Shown: piece after piece, positions 36,309-44,182 of the stretch
Numbering within the stretch: the first letter of the stretch is position 1
How the letters are laid out: every line of letters starts with the position of its first letter
NCBI RefSeq assembly: GCF_014323725.1
Contig: NZ_JABVED010000026.1
Coordinates: forward strand, 1 to 59,430
Length of the DNA stretch: 59,430 nucleotides
DNA from: Actinokineospora xionganensis
Lineage (GTDB): Bacteria; Actinomycetota; Actinomycetes; Mycobacteriales; Pseudonocardiaceae
Reading direction: 5' to 3'
Program-made: the position numbers and the translations under genes
Notes under the pieces: model-generated
Database searches by the model: none
Seen by the model: only the letters and a program-made list of their open reading frames with translations
Told to the model about the DNA's origin: nothing

Positions 36309-36772
36309 CGCGGCCGCCAGCGCTTCCACACGGCGGTCGCGGCGGCGCGGGTCTTGCCGTCCCAGGTCAGCTCGACCTCGACGGTCATCTCCGCCTCCGC
36401 CGCCTCGATCACCGTCGCGCTCAGGCCGACCGTCTCGTGCAGGGGAGCGGGCCGCAGGTAGCGCACGGACAGCCCTGCCGTCACATACGACAGCGCGGCC
36501 CCGGGTAGCGGCGGCCACCCCCGCCGGTCCGCCTCCAACATCACCGCCGCGGCCGAGTGGCAGTCCAGGACGGTGCCGATGATGCCGCCGTTGAGGTAGC
36601 CGAGCCCGTTGTCGTGCTCGGGCCACGGCGTGAACTCGGCGGTCACGAACCCGTCGGCCGGGTAGCTGCGCAGCTTCAGGCCCTTGTCGTTGCCGTGTCC
36701 GCAGCCGAAGCACGGCAGATCGGGATACAGCCGCTCCTGAATGCTGATCCCTAAGTCGTCACGCCGCGTCAT
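36305..36772 (-). CDS. Hotdog-fold acyl-CoA thioesterase (PaaI-like)
   Basis: A 155-aa hotdog enzyme. CFGCGHGNDKGLKLR near the N terminus and GYLNGGIIGTVLDCHSAAAV (the hotdog helix, with the catalytic acid) are typical of PaaI/YbgC-like thioesterases that hydrolyse acyl-CoA. ATG 36772 is preceded by GGAG with 7-nt spacing; GTG 36784 would add four residues. Translationally coupled to the YchJ gene. The MFS gene ends 37 nt upstream on the same strand, so this may be the tail of the same operon. Confidence 0.85.
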   Translation of the reverse strand: MTRRDDLGISIQERLYPDLPCFGCGHGNDKGLKLRSYPADGFVTAEFTPWPEHDNGLGYLNGGIIGTVLDCHSAAAVMLEADRRGWPPLPGAALSYVTAGLSVRYLRPAPLHETVGLSATVIEAAEAEMTVEVELTWDGKTRAAATAVWKRWRPR

Positions 36773-36809
36773 GGCCTGCTCCACTCGTCCCGGTCCGCCC
36801 CATTGTTTC

Positions 36810-38057
36810 TCACGGGCTCGGGACCGCCGCCGCCGACCGCTCCACTTCGGAGCGGGTCAGGCGGTGTACGTAGGCGGCGCAGGCGATTCCGATCACGGTG
36901 AGCGCCAGCCAGGGCAGCGCGGGCGTCCCGGCGGCGCGCGCCAGGTCCAGTGCCGTGCCGGTGAACAGGTTGCCGAGCAGGATGCCGATGCCGACGACGG
37001 TGTTGTACAGGCCGTAATGGGTGGCGACGAGGTGGTCGCCGGACAGGCGGACGATCGTGTCCATCTCGAACGGGAACACCACCGCGGTGCCCAGCGCCAG
37101 CAGGATCGCGCTCGTCAGCAGGGCCGCCACGGTGGGCGCGGCGCCTGAGCCGGACGTCAGGGCGGGCGGGAGGAACGCGGCGCTCATCATGGCCAGGCCC
37201 GCGACGAGGCTTCCGCCTGGACCGAGTTTGCGCTTGAACAGCGCCGTCACCCGCAGCTGACCCGCCACCGCCAGACCCGCGGACACGGCGAACAACGCGG
37301 TCACCACGGCGGTTCCGGCCGGGCCGGGGCCCATCACCCGCCGGGCTTCCAGCGGCAGCGCCAGGTAGACCTGGAACGACAGGACATACGAGCCGACCAT
37401 CGCCAGGGAGAACAGCAGGAACGGCCGGTTGGCCAGGATCGACCGCCACACCCGGGTCACCCGGACCGCCTGGCGCGGCGGCGCTTCCTGATGGGGCAGG
37501 GACCGGATCTGCAGGACCGTCAGCACCGCGAAGACCCCGGCCGCCACCAGGCACGTCAGCCGGAAGTCCAGCGCGGTGAGGCCGAGGCCGACGACCGGGC
37601 CGAGCAGGATTCCCGCCTGGTAGAAGACGTTGAACAGGGCGAAGGCCTCGACCCGCCGAGGCCCCGCGTCGCGGGCGACATAGGCGCGCACGGCCGGGTT
37701 GAACAGCGCCCCCGCGAATCCCGTCGCGGCCGAGGCGATGATCAGCGCCGGGACCGTGTCGACCAGACCGAGGAGCGCGAAACCCGCTGTGCGCAAGGCA
37801 CATCCGGCGACGATGAGCGGTTTGCAGCCGAACCGGTCGGCGAGGGTGCCGCCGATCAGGAACATGCCCTGCTGGGCGAAGTTGCGCACCCCGAGCACCA
37901 GGCCGACCAGCCACCCGGCCAGCGCGAGCTCACCAGAGAGGTGCATCGCCAGGTACGGCATCAGCATGTAGAAGCCCAGGTTGATGGTGAACTGGTTGAG
38001 CACCATCAGCCGGACCGGCCTGCCGAACGACCGGTACTCCCGCAGCACGCCGGTCAT
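36810..38057 (-). CDS. MFS exporter coupled to a cysteine-synthase-like enzyme
   Basis: A 415-aa major facilitator with about 12 helices; the loop motif [15 protein letters not shown] between helices 2 and 3 is the family signature. ATG 38057 overlaps the stop of the upstream PLP-enzyme gene (ATGA), so the two proteins are made in step. The context suggests export of the amino acid made by that enzyme (or of cysteine); this is inference. The C-terminal tail [10 protein letters not shown] is cytoplasmic. Confidence 0.88.
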   Translation of the reverse strand: MTGVLREYRSFGRPVRLMVLNQFTINLGFYMLMPYLAMHLSGELALAGWLVGLVLGVRNFAQQGMFLIGGTLADRFGCKPLIVAGCALRTAGFALLGLVDTVPALIIASAATGFAGALFNPAVRAYVARDAGPRRVEAFALFNVFYQAGILLGPVVGLGLTALDFRLTCLVAAGVFAVLTVLQIRSLPHQEAPPRQAVRVTRVWRSILANRPFLLFSLAMVGSYVLSFQVYLALPLEARRVMGPGPAGTAVVTALFAVSAGLAVAGQLRVTALFKRKLGPGGSLVAGLAMMSAAFLPPALTSGSGAAPTVAALLTSAILLALGTAVVFPFEMDTIVRLSGDHLVATHYGLYNTVVGIGILLGNLFTGTALDLARAAGTPALPWLALTVIGIACAAYVHRLTRSEVERSAAAVPSP

Positions 38058-39160
38058 GCGTCCGCCGCCTCGGGCGCCCGCACCGTGGTGCAGCGGGTCC
38101 AGCGGGTGACCACCCGGTCCGACGGACTCGCGATCACGTCCGGTTCCACGGGTGTCGGGGAGTCGAGAAGGCCGTGCGCGGCGCAGTAATCGTCGTTGTA
38201 GACGGTGTCGAAGTAGCGGTGGGGGCCATCGGGGAACACCGCGACGATCCGCGTGTGCGGGTCCAGCGTGCGGGCCGCCCAGCCCGCCACGAGCGCGACC
38301 GCGCCGACGCTCCAGCCGCCGCCCGCGTGGTGCGTGGAAGCCAAGGCGCGGCACGACTTGACGGCCTCCGCGGGGGCGACCCAGTGCACCTCGTCGAACG
38401 CCGCGTAATCGACGTTGCGCGGGTGGATGCTCGACCCGAGTCCGCGCATCAGCCGGGTCCCCGCGGGCTGGCCGAAGATCGTCGACCCCACTGTGTCGAC
38501 GCCGATGAGCCGCAGGTGCGGGAAGTGCTCGCGGAGCACCTTCGCGATGCCCGCCGAGTGCCCGCCCGTGCCCACGGAGCACACCAGCACGTCGATGCGG
38601 CCGAGTTGGGCGAGCAACTCCATCGCGAGCGGCGCGTAGGCGGCGACGTTGTCGGGGTTGTTGTACTGGTCCGGGCAGTAGCTGCCGGGGACCGCGTCGA
38701 GAATGGCGCGCACCCGCTGCCTGCGCGCCTGCTGCCACCCGCCCCGCGGGTGTGGCTCGGTCACCGTCTCCACCCGGGCGCCGTACGCGCTCAGCAGGCG
38801 GTGCATCATCGGTTCCATCCCGGGGTCGGACACCAGGGTGACCGGGTGCCCGTGCACGATCCCGGCCAGGGCCAAGCCGAGTCCGAGGGTGCCGCTGGTG
38901 GACTCGACGATGGTCGCGCCGGGCGCGAGGTCGCCGCGCGCCCGGGCCCGGGTCACCATGTGCAGAGCCGGGCGGTCCTTGATCCCGCCGGGGTTGCAGC
39001 CTTCGAGCTTCGCCCAGAAACCCCGTCCGGCGGGGCTCAGTGGGCGGTCGATCCAGAGCACGGGCGTGTTGCCCACCGCGTTGGCGGCGGTCAGGCAGGT
39101 CGCCGCCGCGGGGTTGACGTGCAGTGCCGTGTTCGCGTGCGCACGCAGAATGTCAGTCAT
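38054..39160 (-). CDS. PLP-dependent cysteine-synthase-like enzyme
   Basis: A 368-aa fold-type II PLP enzyme. The PLP lysine is in [13 protein letters not shown] (about residue 62); the phosphate loop is GTGGHSAG and the substrate loop [12 protein letters not shown]. It resembles O-acetylserine sulfhydrylases and the SbnA-type beta-replacement enzymes that build 2,3-diaminopropionate precursors, but has a longer C terminus (about 50 extra residues, [18 protein letters not shown]...) as in standalone 'PLP-dependent cysteine synthase family' proteins. No SbnB partner is present. First gene with the coupled MFS exporter, so it could make a secreted amino acid or help cysteine balance. Confidence 0.87.
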   Translation of the reverse strand: MTDILRAHANTALHVNPAAATCLTAANAVGNTPVLWIDRPLSPAGRGFWAKLEGCNPGGIKDRPALHMVTRARARGDLAPGATIVESTSGTLGLGLALAGIVHGHPVTLVSDPGMEPMMHRLLSAYGARVETVTEPHPRGGWQQARRQRVRAILDAVPGSYCPDQYNNPDNVAAYAPLAMELLAQLGRIDVLVCSVGTGGHSAGIAKVLREHFPHLRLIGVDTVGSTIFGQPAGTRLMRGLGSSIHPRNVDYAAFDEVHWVAPAEAVKSCRALASTHHAGGGWSVGAVALVAGWAARTLDPHTRIVAVFPDGPHRYFDTVYNDDYCAAHGLLDSPTPVEPDVIASPSDRVVTRWTRCTTVRAPEAADA

Positions 39161-39256
39161 CGAGTTCCCGATTCACGAGTGTCCTCAGCAATGGCCGTGA
39201 CCGGCCGGATCACCTGCCACGTGCGCATGCGTGGCGGGACCGGGCCGGGGGCCCTG

Positions 39257-39604
39257 TCAGGACCTGGCGACCGAGATCTCGACGAGTAACGCGCGACCCG
39301 ACGGTCTGGGTAATGGCGCGCACGGGGTGATCACGGCTTCGAGTTCGGCGAGGGGCGTGGAGAACTCCGTCGCCACCGGTTCGCCCTGGGGCACGCCGGG
39401 AGTGCTCACCGGATCGGGCACATGCCGCTCGTGTGCCGCGACGCCACATCCGTCGAGGTGCTGCTCGGCGGCGACGGGCGCGGCGCCGATGGTGTCCTGG
39501 TGCGGCGGACAGAGGGCGACCGCGAGGGCGAGCAGCGAAGAGACCAGCAAGGCGACGGCCGACCACGAACCACGCCGCGACGTGCGAGTCGGCTGAATCC
39601 TCAT
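39257..39604 (-). CDS. Hypothetical secreted or membrane-anchored protein
   Basis: A 115-aa protein with a basic N terminus (MRIQPTRTSRRGSW) and a hydrophobic stretch SAVALLVSSLLALAVALC, which reads as a signal anchor or lipoprotein-like signal (ALAVALC). The rest is polar and Pro-rich with paired cysteines (DGCGV, ITPCAP). No family recognised. The frame extends to 39739, but the N-terminal signal fixes ATG 39604 as the likely start. Confidence 0.5.
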   Translation of the reverse strand: MRIQPTRTSRRGSWSAVALLVSSLLALAVALCPPHQDTIGAAPVAAEQHLDGCGVAAHERHVPDPVSTPGVPQGEPVATEFSTPLAELEAVITPCAPLPRPSGRALLVEISVARS

Positions 39605-39777
39605 GATCTCGAAACTAGCAGCGATGGCTGAACACCGTTCGCGGTGTGGCCCACATCTCGGGGCTGGGCCCCGATGTGAAATTCCCAGCCCGCCGAGGGT
39701 ACGTACGTGCGATGTAGGTACCGAAATACGTAACTTCACGAATTCACTGTCCGGGTGGGACGGTCGATGCTGGGAGC

Positions 39778-40146
39778 ATGGACACCAAACCGATCGCGAC
39801 CATCTCCGCCGGGCTGGCCGTCACGCTCGACGTGGAGGACCGTGCCGAGCAACGCGGCACACTGTCGCCGCACGACCGGATCACGTGTGGGCTGCACCGA
39901 CGGTGGGTCCACGAGTGCGTTTCGTCGCCGCAGCACGCCATCGCGGTGACCGGGCACCGATGGTGCCGTGGGTGTGGGCGGGCGGTTTCGGTGGCGGTGG
40001 ATGAGGTCGCGGGGACTGTGGCGTTGCTGTGCGGGACTTGTGGGGCGGTGCCGGACTCTTTGGCGAACAGGCAGGTGGTTCGGGCTTGCCTGGAGAGTTT
40101 GCGGGCTTCGCGGCGCTCTGTGTTTCGGAGTCGTTCGGTGGCTTGA
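39778..40146 (+). CDS. Hypothetical protein with Cys/His clusters
   Basis: A 122-aa soluble protein of unknown function. A possible zinc-binding pattern is C-GLHRRWVHE-C, then WCRGCG and LCGTCG, the last two being classic knuckles of a zinc ribbon. ATG 39778 gives the full frame; no strong ribosome site is seen. The second half of the gene becomes G/T-rich. The 173 nt upstream (39605-39777) are a divergent promoter region with an ACGTACGT palindrome near 39702. Confidence 0.5.
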   Translation: MDTKPIATISAGLAVTLDVEDRAEQRGTLSPHDRITCGLHRRWVHECVSSPQHAIAVTGHRWCRGCGRAVSVAVDEVAGTVALLCGTCGAVPDSLANRQVVRACLESLRASRRSVFRSRSVA

Positions 40147-40179
40147 GATCGCCTGGTGGTCCGCTGGCCGGCTTGGGGC

Positions 40180-40235
40180 GGTGCCTGTTGGGTGGTTCGC
40201 TGGCGTGACCGGGCGGGTGCCTGTTCGGGTGGTTC
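40180..40235 (+). repeat. Short direct repeat in an intergenic region
   Basis: GGTGCCTGTTGGGTGGTTC (40180-40198) recurs as GGTGCCTGTTCGGGTGGTTC (40216-40235), identical apart from one inserted base. The region 40147-40308 between two convergent genes has no gene; the repeat lies in a G/T-rich stretch and may be chance or slippage. Confidence 0.4.
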
Positions 40236-40308
40236 CGAAGTCAGGCTGAAGAGCCCGGCCCGACCTGGTCAGGCCCGGCGCGTTCGGTGGGGTGGCCGGT
40301 GCTCGGCG

Positions 40309-40935
40309 CTAAGTGAGTGCGGCTTGGATTGCGGCGGTGAATCGCTCCGGTCGGTAGTGCTCAGGGTCGGCCAGAACCAGGCGTGCTGCCATCTCGAACA
40401 AGGTCACCACCGTGTGGGCGACGATCTCCGGGTCGATGTCGGCCTTGTTCTTCGGAAGCAGTTCGCTTGCCAATTTCTCGGTGCGTTTCAGCACCCTTTC
40501 CCGCGCTTCTTCCCGTACCGCGTGGAATTGCGCGGGCATGTCCGCCATCGGCATCACGATGCAGGTCCACCGCTGCGGGGCCTCGCGAACCGCCGTCAAG
40601 AACTCCGCGAGGATGTGGGCGAGTTGGGCGCCCGGGTTCGTGTTCGCCGGGTCTGGGCGGATCGCCGCCAGTTGGGACAGGCCCTGTTCCTGTTCGCGGC
40701 GCAGCAGGGTGTCCAGGAGTTCCGCGCGGTTGTTGAAGACGCCGTAGACGACTGGTTTTGTGACCCCGGCCTGCTCCGCCACCGCGTCCATTGTGACCGC
40801 CGTGTGTCCTGAGGTCACCACCAAGTGCAGGGCGGCGTTGAGGAGTTCCGATCGGCGTTGTTCGACCGGGACGCGGGCGGCGTACACGCGCCGCTTGCGT
40901 TTGGTCGGTACTTCGCGTCCGGTCACCACCCGCAC
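40309..40935 (-). CDS. TetR-family regulator, last gene of the XRE-ImmA operon
   Basis: A 208-aa TetR regulator. Helix-turn-helix near residues 28-70 (RSELLNAALHLVVTSGH, VAEQAGVTKPVVYGVFNNR), then a helical ligand domain. A near-perfect 9-bp inverted repeat overlaps both its start codon and the stop codon of the methyltransferase gene, 5 nt upstream; this is the probable operator, so the TetR gene may also have its own promoter inside the operon. GTG 40935 is the longest start; GTG 40929 or 40926 are possible and would leave the operator outside the coding region. Confidence 0.87.
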   Translation of the reverse strand: MRVVTGREVPTKRKRRVYAARVPVEQRRSELLNAALHLVVTSGHTAVTMDAVAEQAGVTKPVVYGVFNNRAELLDTLLRREQEQGLSQLAAIRPDPANTNPGAQLAHILAEFLTAVREAPQRWTCIVMPMADMPAQFHAVREEARERVLKRTEKLASELLPKNKADIDPEIVAHTVVTLFEMAARLVLADPEHYRPERFTAAIQAALT

Positions 40936-40958
40936 ATTATTACGCGTTGGTAGTAATG
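40935..40958. promoter_or_regulatory. Palindrome at the methyltransferase/TetR junction
   Basis: CATTATTAC (40935-40943) and GTAGTAATG (40950-40958) pair at 8 of 9 positions with a 6-nt spacer. The site spans the last codons and stop of the methyltransferase gene and the TetR start codon. It is conspicuously AT-rich for the region and fits a TetR dimer site for autorepression. Confidence 0.55.
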
Positions 40959-41716
40959 GCGCGGCCCCAGGCGGCGAGGGTGAACTGGGGGATGTCGATG
41001 AACTCCGGGTCGGCGAGCAGGGTGTGGAACTCGTCGAGGTCGGCCTGGGTGACCTTGCCGCTCTTCAGCAGCCCGGGGGCGGCCTGGTCGATCAGCGGAC
41101 GCCACCTGTCCCGCTCCAGGTTGCCCATGCAGGCGAGCCTGCCGGTGAAGTCGATCGACGACAGGTCCGCGCCCGCCAGCAGCGACGGCAGTCCGCGCGC
41201 CCACGTGAGGTCGGCGCCGTGGCCTGCCATGACCTCGCGGTAGGTGTCCATGATCCGGGTCATCACCGGGAACGGCGACGTCTCACCAGGCAACTGGTAC
41301 GGGTCGGTCACGACCAGCCAGCCGCCCGGCTTGAGCCATGACGCCGCCCGCTGGACGACCTTGTCGCGCTCGGGCAGGTGGCACAGCACAAACCGGGCGT
41401 GGACCAGGTCGAACCGGCCGGGAGAGAACGCGGCGTCGGTGATGTCGGCGTCGACCACCTCGTAGCGGTCCGCGTTGAGGTAGCGGGTGTCGACGTCGAC
41501 CGCGACGACCCGGCCATCGGGGCAGCGCTCGGCCAGCCAGTCGGCGATGGAGCCCGCCCCCGCCCCCAGTTCGAGGCACGCCCAGTCCTTGTCGACCCCC
41601 AGCTCGTCGAGGATGCCGGTGGTGAATCCGTCCACGGAGGACTGGATGGACCCGAGCCTGTTGCGTTCCCCGGGGGAGTCCTTGCTCAGCACACCGTCGC
41701 GGTAGCCGCCGCTCAC
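40940..41716 (-). CDS. SAM-dependent methyltransferase
   Basis: A 258-aa class I methyltransferase. Motif I is CLELGAGAGSIADWLA (about residue 45), followed by the acidic VVAVDVDTR, DADITD and the motif IV region FDLVHARFVLCHL, then GGWLVVTDPY. The substrate is unknown; relatives methylate small molecules. GTG 41716 overlaps the stop of the upstream membrane-protein gene (GTGA). The open frame continues upstream only as a shadow. Part of the operon of XRE, ImmA, membrane protein, methyltransferase and TetR. Confidence 0.87.
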   Translation of the reverse strand: MSGGYRDGVLSKDSPGERNRLGSIQSSVDGFTTGILDELGVDKDWACLELGAGAGSIADWLAERCPDGRVVAVDVDTRYLNADRYEVVDADITDAAFSPGRFDLVHARFVLCHLPERDKVVQRAASWLKPGGWLVVTDPYQLPGETSPFPVMTRIMDTYREVMAGHGADLTWARGLPSLLAGADLSSIDFTGRLACMGNLERDRWRPLIDQAAPGLLKSGKVTQADLDEFHTLLADPEFIDIPQFTLAAWGRAITTNA

Positions 41717-42876
41717 GCGGTCTCCTCCGCCGCCGACTTGGCTCCGGCGAACTCCAGCGCGCCGGGCGAGCGCCAGGCCTGCGACAGCAGTTCGAGGAAG
41801 GCCAGTTCGCCGGTCCACTGGTCGTCGTTGCCCGGCCGCTGCGACGCCGTGGCGTCGGCGTCCGGTCGCGGCTCGACGCCCCGCGCCTTGGCCTGCTGGG
41901 CCACCACCAGCCAGCGCGCGGTGGCGCGCGCCTCGACGGTGTCGGAGTTCGGGTCGTCGGCCAGCGCGTGGGCCTTCGCCGCGTCGACGGTGTCCTGGTC
42001 GACGTAGTCGCGCAGGATCAGCAGCGCGTCGCGGATCTCGATGACCCGGCGGTAGAGCCGCATGTCGATGGACGCGAAACGGGCCTTGGGGTCGGGCATC
42101 CGCACGTGCGGAACGGCTTCGACCAGGTCCTGCCACAGCGGTTCGAGCGCGCGCAGGACCCGCAGGTCACGCGACAGGCGCCAGACGTGGGCGACGACCG
42201 GCACCGTCACCCCGGCCACCATCAGCCAGGCGGTGATGCCGATGTTCAGCGAGAACGAGGAGCCCAGCCACGGGTTGTGCGTCAGCAGGTAGCCCAGGAC
42301 CACGAACGACCAGAAGATCGTCGACGAGGCGAAACCCGCCGCGAGGAGCAGAAGACCGGCACGCAGGGCGCGGGTGCTCGCCTGGCGGGCGTAGCGGGCG
42401 CACAGCACGGCGCAGGGCAGCACGGCGACGACGTGCGCGACGCACAGCAGCCACCAGAACGGGCTGTACCAGGGGACCGCGATGGAGGTGACGCAGCCCG
42501 CGGCGGGCACCGGGCCGGTGTTGAGCCAGATCAGCGCGACGCAGACAGCGGCCGCGGACCCGTAGACGAGCAGCGGCCTGCGGCGCGAGATCGCCGCCAG
42601 CACGAAGTCGAGGATGAACGCGGAGCTGATGACGCCCCAGATGTTCATCGCGATGCCGCAACTTGTTCCGAGCACGTAGGTCTCGTTGAGCACCTTGGTG
42701 ATCGGGTCGAGGTACACGGTGATCGACCCGGCAAGGCCCGCGATGGCGATCAGCAGCCGCCGCTGCGGCCGGGAGCGCATCGCGCCGGGCATGCGCAGGG
42801 CGAGGGCGATCCAGAGCGCGATCGCGCCGTACATGACAAGGGCGGTGCCGAACTGCTTGAGCAGAGCCGGTGTCAT
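41713..42876 (-). CDS. MAB_1171c/DUF6545-type membrane protein
   Basis: A 387-aa protein. The first 240 residues contain about seven hydrophobic helices with conserved-looking SITVYLDPITKVLNETY and NIWGVISSAFILD; the last 140 are a soluble domain (LEPLWQDLVEAVPHVRMP, then MRLYRRVIEIRDALLILRDYV). This is the layout of the 'MAB_1171c family putative transporter', which in actinomycetes nearly always occurs beside XRE and ImmA/IrrE genes. Transport has not been shown. The gene ends in a GTGA overlap with the methyltransferase gene and starts 1 nt after the ImmA stop. Confidence 0.88.
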   Translation of the reverse strand: MTPALLKQFGTALVMYGAIALWIALALRMPGAMRSRPQRRLLIAIAGLAGSITVYLDPITKVLNETYVLGTSCGIAMNIWGVISSAFILDFVLAAISRRRPLLVYGSAAAVCVALIWLNTGPVPAAGCVTSIAVPWYSPFWWLLCVAHVVAVLPCAVLCARYARQASTRALRAGLLLLAAGFASSTIFWSFVVLGYLLTHNPWLGSSFSLNIGITAWLMVAGVTVPVVAHVWRLSRDLRVLRALEPLWQDLVEAVPHVRMPDPKARFASIDMRLYRRVIEIRDALLILRDYVDQDTVDAAKAHALADDPNSDTVEARATARWLVVAQQAKARGVEPRPDADATASQRPGNDDQWTGELAFLELLSQAWRSPGALEFAGAKSAAEETA

Positions 42877-42877
42877 G

Positions 42878-43381
42878 TCAGCGGCTCCACAGGCCGAGCG
42901 CGGCCTCTAGTTCGCTCAGCGCCCCGGTGGAACCACCGGGCGCCTGTGCCTGCGCGGTGATCCGGATCAAGCTCGCCACCAGTTCCGCCTCCTGCTCCTC
43001 GTCGGTGCTGTAGCTGGTACGCGCCAGCAGTCGGCGCACCAGCGCGGGCGACAGGTCAGGAAGAAACCGCCCGAGCTCGGCCACGATATCGTCCGCCTTG
43101 CTGCGGTGGTCGCACAGCATGTGGCCGATCTCGTGCAGCACGATGTGGTCGCGGTGGAACGGGCTGGTCTTGGCTTCGACGAAGATCACATCGCGGTCGG
43201 CGAGGTGCAGCCACGCGCCGCAGGCGTTGACGGTGAGCCCCGCGGGCAGCGTGCCGATGTCGATGGGCCGCTGCCGCTGCTCGGCGAGCATCTCCACGAG
43301 CGCTGAGACGGAGAACGGCCTGGGCAGCGCGAGACCGTCCACCAGTGTGCGGCACTTCTTGTAGCCGCGTCGTGTGATCAT
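42878..43381 (-). CDS. ImmA/IrrE-type metallopeptidase
   Basis: A 167-aa zinc peptidase. HEIGHMLCDH (gluzincin HExxH) and the downstream glutamate in DEEQEAELVAS form the metal site. ImmA/IrrE proteases cleave a partner XRE repressor to release transcription in response to a signal; the partner is encoded just upstream. ATG 43381 puts the start where the homologous region begins (MITRRGYKKCRTLVDGLAL), with GGAGG somewhat far upstream; a longer form from GTG 43450, which overlaps the XRE stop (GTGA), is equally possible and would couple translation. Confidence 0.88.
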   Translation of the reverse strand: MITRRGYKKCRTLVDGLALPRPFSVSALVEMLAEQRQRPIDIGTLPAGLTVNACGAWLHLADRDVIFVEAKTSPFHRDHIVLHEIGHMLCDHRSKADDIVAELGRFLPDLSPALVRRLLARTSYSTDEEQEAELVASLIRITAQAQAPGGSTGALSELEAALGLWSR

Positions 43382-43446
43382 GTCGTCGCCGACACCTCCG
43401 CTTGGGCACCTCCGGAACCGCGGCCACGGTCCGGGAGTGCAGAGCA

Positions 43447-43944
43447 TCACTCGTCCCGCTCGGGCCGGGGCTCGCCCGAGTCCGTCGCGGGCCCCAGCCG
43501 CTCGATCCGACGCGCTTCGGTGACCATGGCCAGCAGCGCGTCCAGCGTATCGTCAGACAGTCCTTCGGCCCGCAGCGCGATCGAGCGAACCTTCTGGTTG
43601 CGCAGCGCGAGCGCCAGGTCGAGCTGGGCGTCGACCCGGGAGGCCACCACGTCGTCGAGGAAGTACTCGGCCGGGACGCCGAAGAACTCGGCCAGGGTGA
43701 CCAGGGTGTCCTGGGTCAGGTTGCGCTTGCGGCCGCTGGCCAGCTCCCACAGGTAGGTCGCCGACATGGCTTTCCCGGTCTGCTCCCGGATCTGACCCGC
43801 CAGCTTCGCGTAGCCGGGCCGTGACTCCTTCTCGGGGTACAACCGGGACAACAGGTGGTTGATCTTCTCGGCGAGAACACCCTCGGCAACCTCGTCCCTG
43901 CGCTGCTGGGGGCCCATCGCGCTGTCCTCATCCTCGGCTTTCAC
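43447..43944 (-). CDS. XRE-family repressor, partner of the ImmA-type protease
   Basis: A 165-aa repressor. The helix-turn-helix is at about residues 45-105 (AKLAGQIREQTGKAMSATYLWELASGRKRNLTQDTLVTLAEFFGV), followed by a helical segment that mentions EYFLDDVVASRVDAQL and a charged tail rich in Glu, Arg and Pro, a likely cleavage region for the protease. GTG 43944 is the longest start; ATG 43917 is an alternative. A 14-bp perfect palindrome abuts the start codon and a second copy lies about 100 bp away beside a divergent promoter, so it should control its own operon and that outward transcript. Confidence 0.88.
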   Translation of the reverse strand: MKAEDEDSAMGPQQRRDEVAEGVLAEKINHLLSRLYPEKESRPGYAKLAGQIREQTGKAMSATYLWELASGRKRNLTQDTLVTLAEFFGVPAEYFLDDVVASRVDAQLDLALALRNQKVRSIALRAEGLSDDTLDALLAMVTEARRIERLGPATDSGEPRPERDE

Positions 43945-43961
43945 ATCCGCTGCAGCGGACG
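43944..43961. promoter_or_regulatory. XRE operator, site 1
   Basis: CATCCGCT-GC-AGCGGACG contains the perfect 14-bp palindrome TCCGCTGCAGCGGA (43946-43959). It touches the first base of the XRE start codon, about 10-20 nt downstream of a TAAGCT -10 read leftward. Site 2 (44041-44058) differs only in the two central bases. Confidence 0.7.
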
Positions 43962-43999
43962 CTTTCGTTCAGAGCTTAGTGTGGATCACCCTGGTGTGG

Positions 44000-44030
44000 T
44001 TGACAAACGGAGGCAGTCTTAGCCTATGCT
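44000..44030 (+). promoter_or_regulatory. Outward promoter opposite the XRE operon
   Basis: Consensus -35 TTGACA at 44000-44005 and TATGCT at 44025-44030, spaced 19 nt (a CCTATG hexamer gives 17). Transcription would begin near 44037, just before operator site 2, and run right into sequence with no gene. Confidence 0.5.
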
Positions 44031-44040
44031 CACCACAGGG

Positions 44041-44058
44041 CATCCGCTAAAGCGGACG
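44041..44058. promoter_or_regulatory. XRE operator, site 2
   Basis: CATCCGCT-AA-AGCGGACG, identical to site 1 apart from the two central bases. It covers the predicted start region of the rightward promoter, so bound repressor would block that transcript. Confidence 0.65.
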
Positions 44059-44150
44059 GTTGCTGAGAGGGCCAGGGGGCTTCTCAGCGCGGGGAACCGC
44101 TCACGGCTGTCCCGGCCGAAGAAATTCGGCCACTAACGTGAGGGCGGGCG

Positions 44151-44182
44151 GGCCCGCGCGGTGCTGAGGGCACGCGCGGGCC
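44151..44182. terminator. Two-way terminator between kdpE and the candidate small RNA
   Basis: GGCCCGCGCG (44151-44160) pairs perfectly with CGCGCGGGCC (44173-44182) around a 12-nt loop. It begins at the last base of the kdpE stop codon on the leftward strand and closes the non-coding region on the rightward strand. Confidence 0.65.

Larger units (their letters stand above)
44037..44182 (+). ncRNA. Candidate structured small RNA divergent from the XRE operon
   Basis: No open frame follows the rightward promoter. The transcript would fold into consecutive elements: GCTGAGA/TCTCAGC (44062-44068 with 44082-44088), followed by GCGCGGGGAACCGC; CTCACG/CGTGAG (44100-44105 with 44137-44142) enclosing a GGCCGAA-GAAA-TTCGGCC tetraloop hairpin (44114-44131); and a 10-bp terminator hairpin (44151-44182). 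The first part looks like the 5' half of the ydaO c-di-AMP riboswitch, but the GGGTGAAT core and the usual 3' half are not evident. It ends convergent with kdpE. Existence of the RNA is inference. Confidence 0.4.

Noticed and set aside
38054..39160. SbnA-type siderophore enzyme
   Set aside because: No SbnB-like dehydrogenase or siderophore synthetase nearby; PLP motifs alone do not separate it from cysteine synthases.
40180..40235. Start of a CRISPR array or tandem repeat
   Set aside because: Only two copies, no regular spacer and no cas genes.
44062..44068. TPP riboswitch hint (GCTGAGA)
   Set aside because: The CUGAUC and AAUGCC parts of the thi-box are absent and the GCTGAGA bases pair with TCTCAGC nearby.
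44058..44142. Full ydaO (c-di-AMP) riboswitch
   Set aside because: Only the first hairpin and GGGGAACCGC segment resemble the motif; the GGGTGAAT core and the usual 3' half are missing, and no gene follows on that strand.
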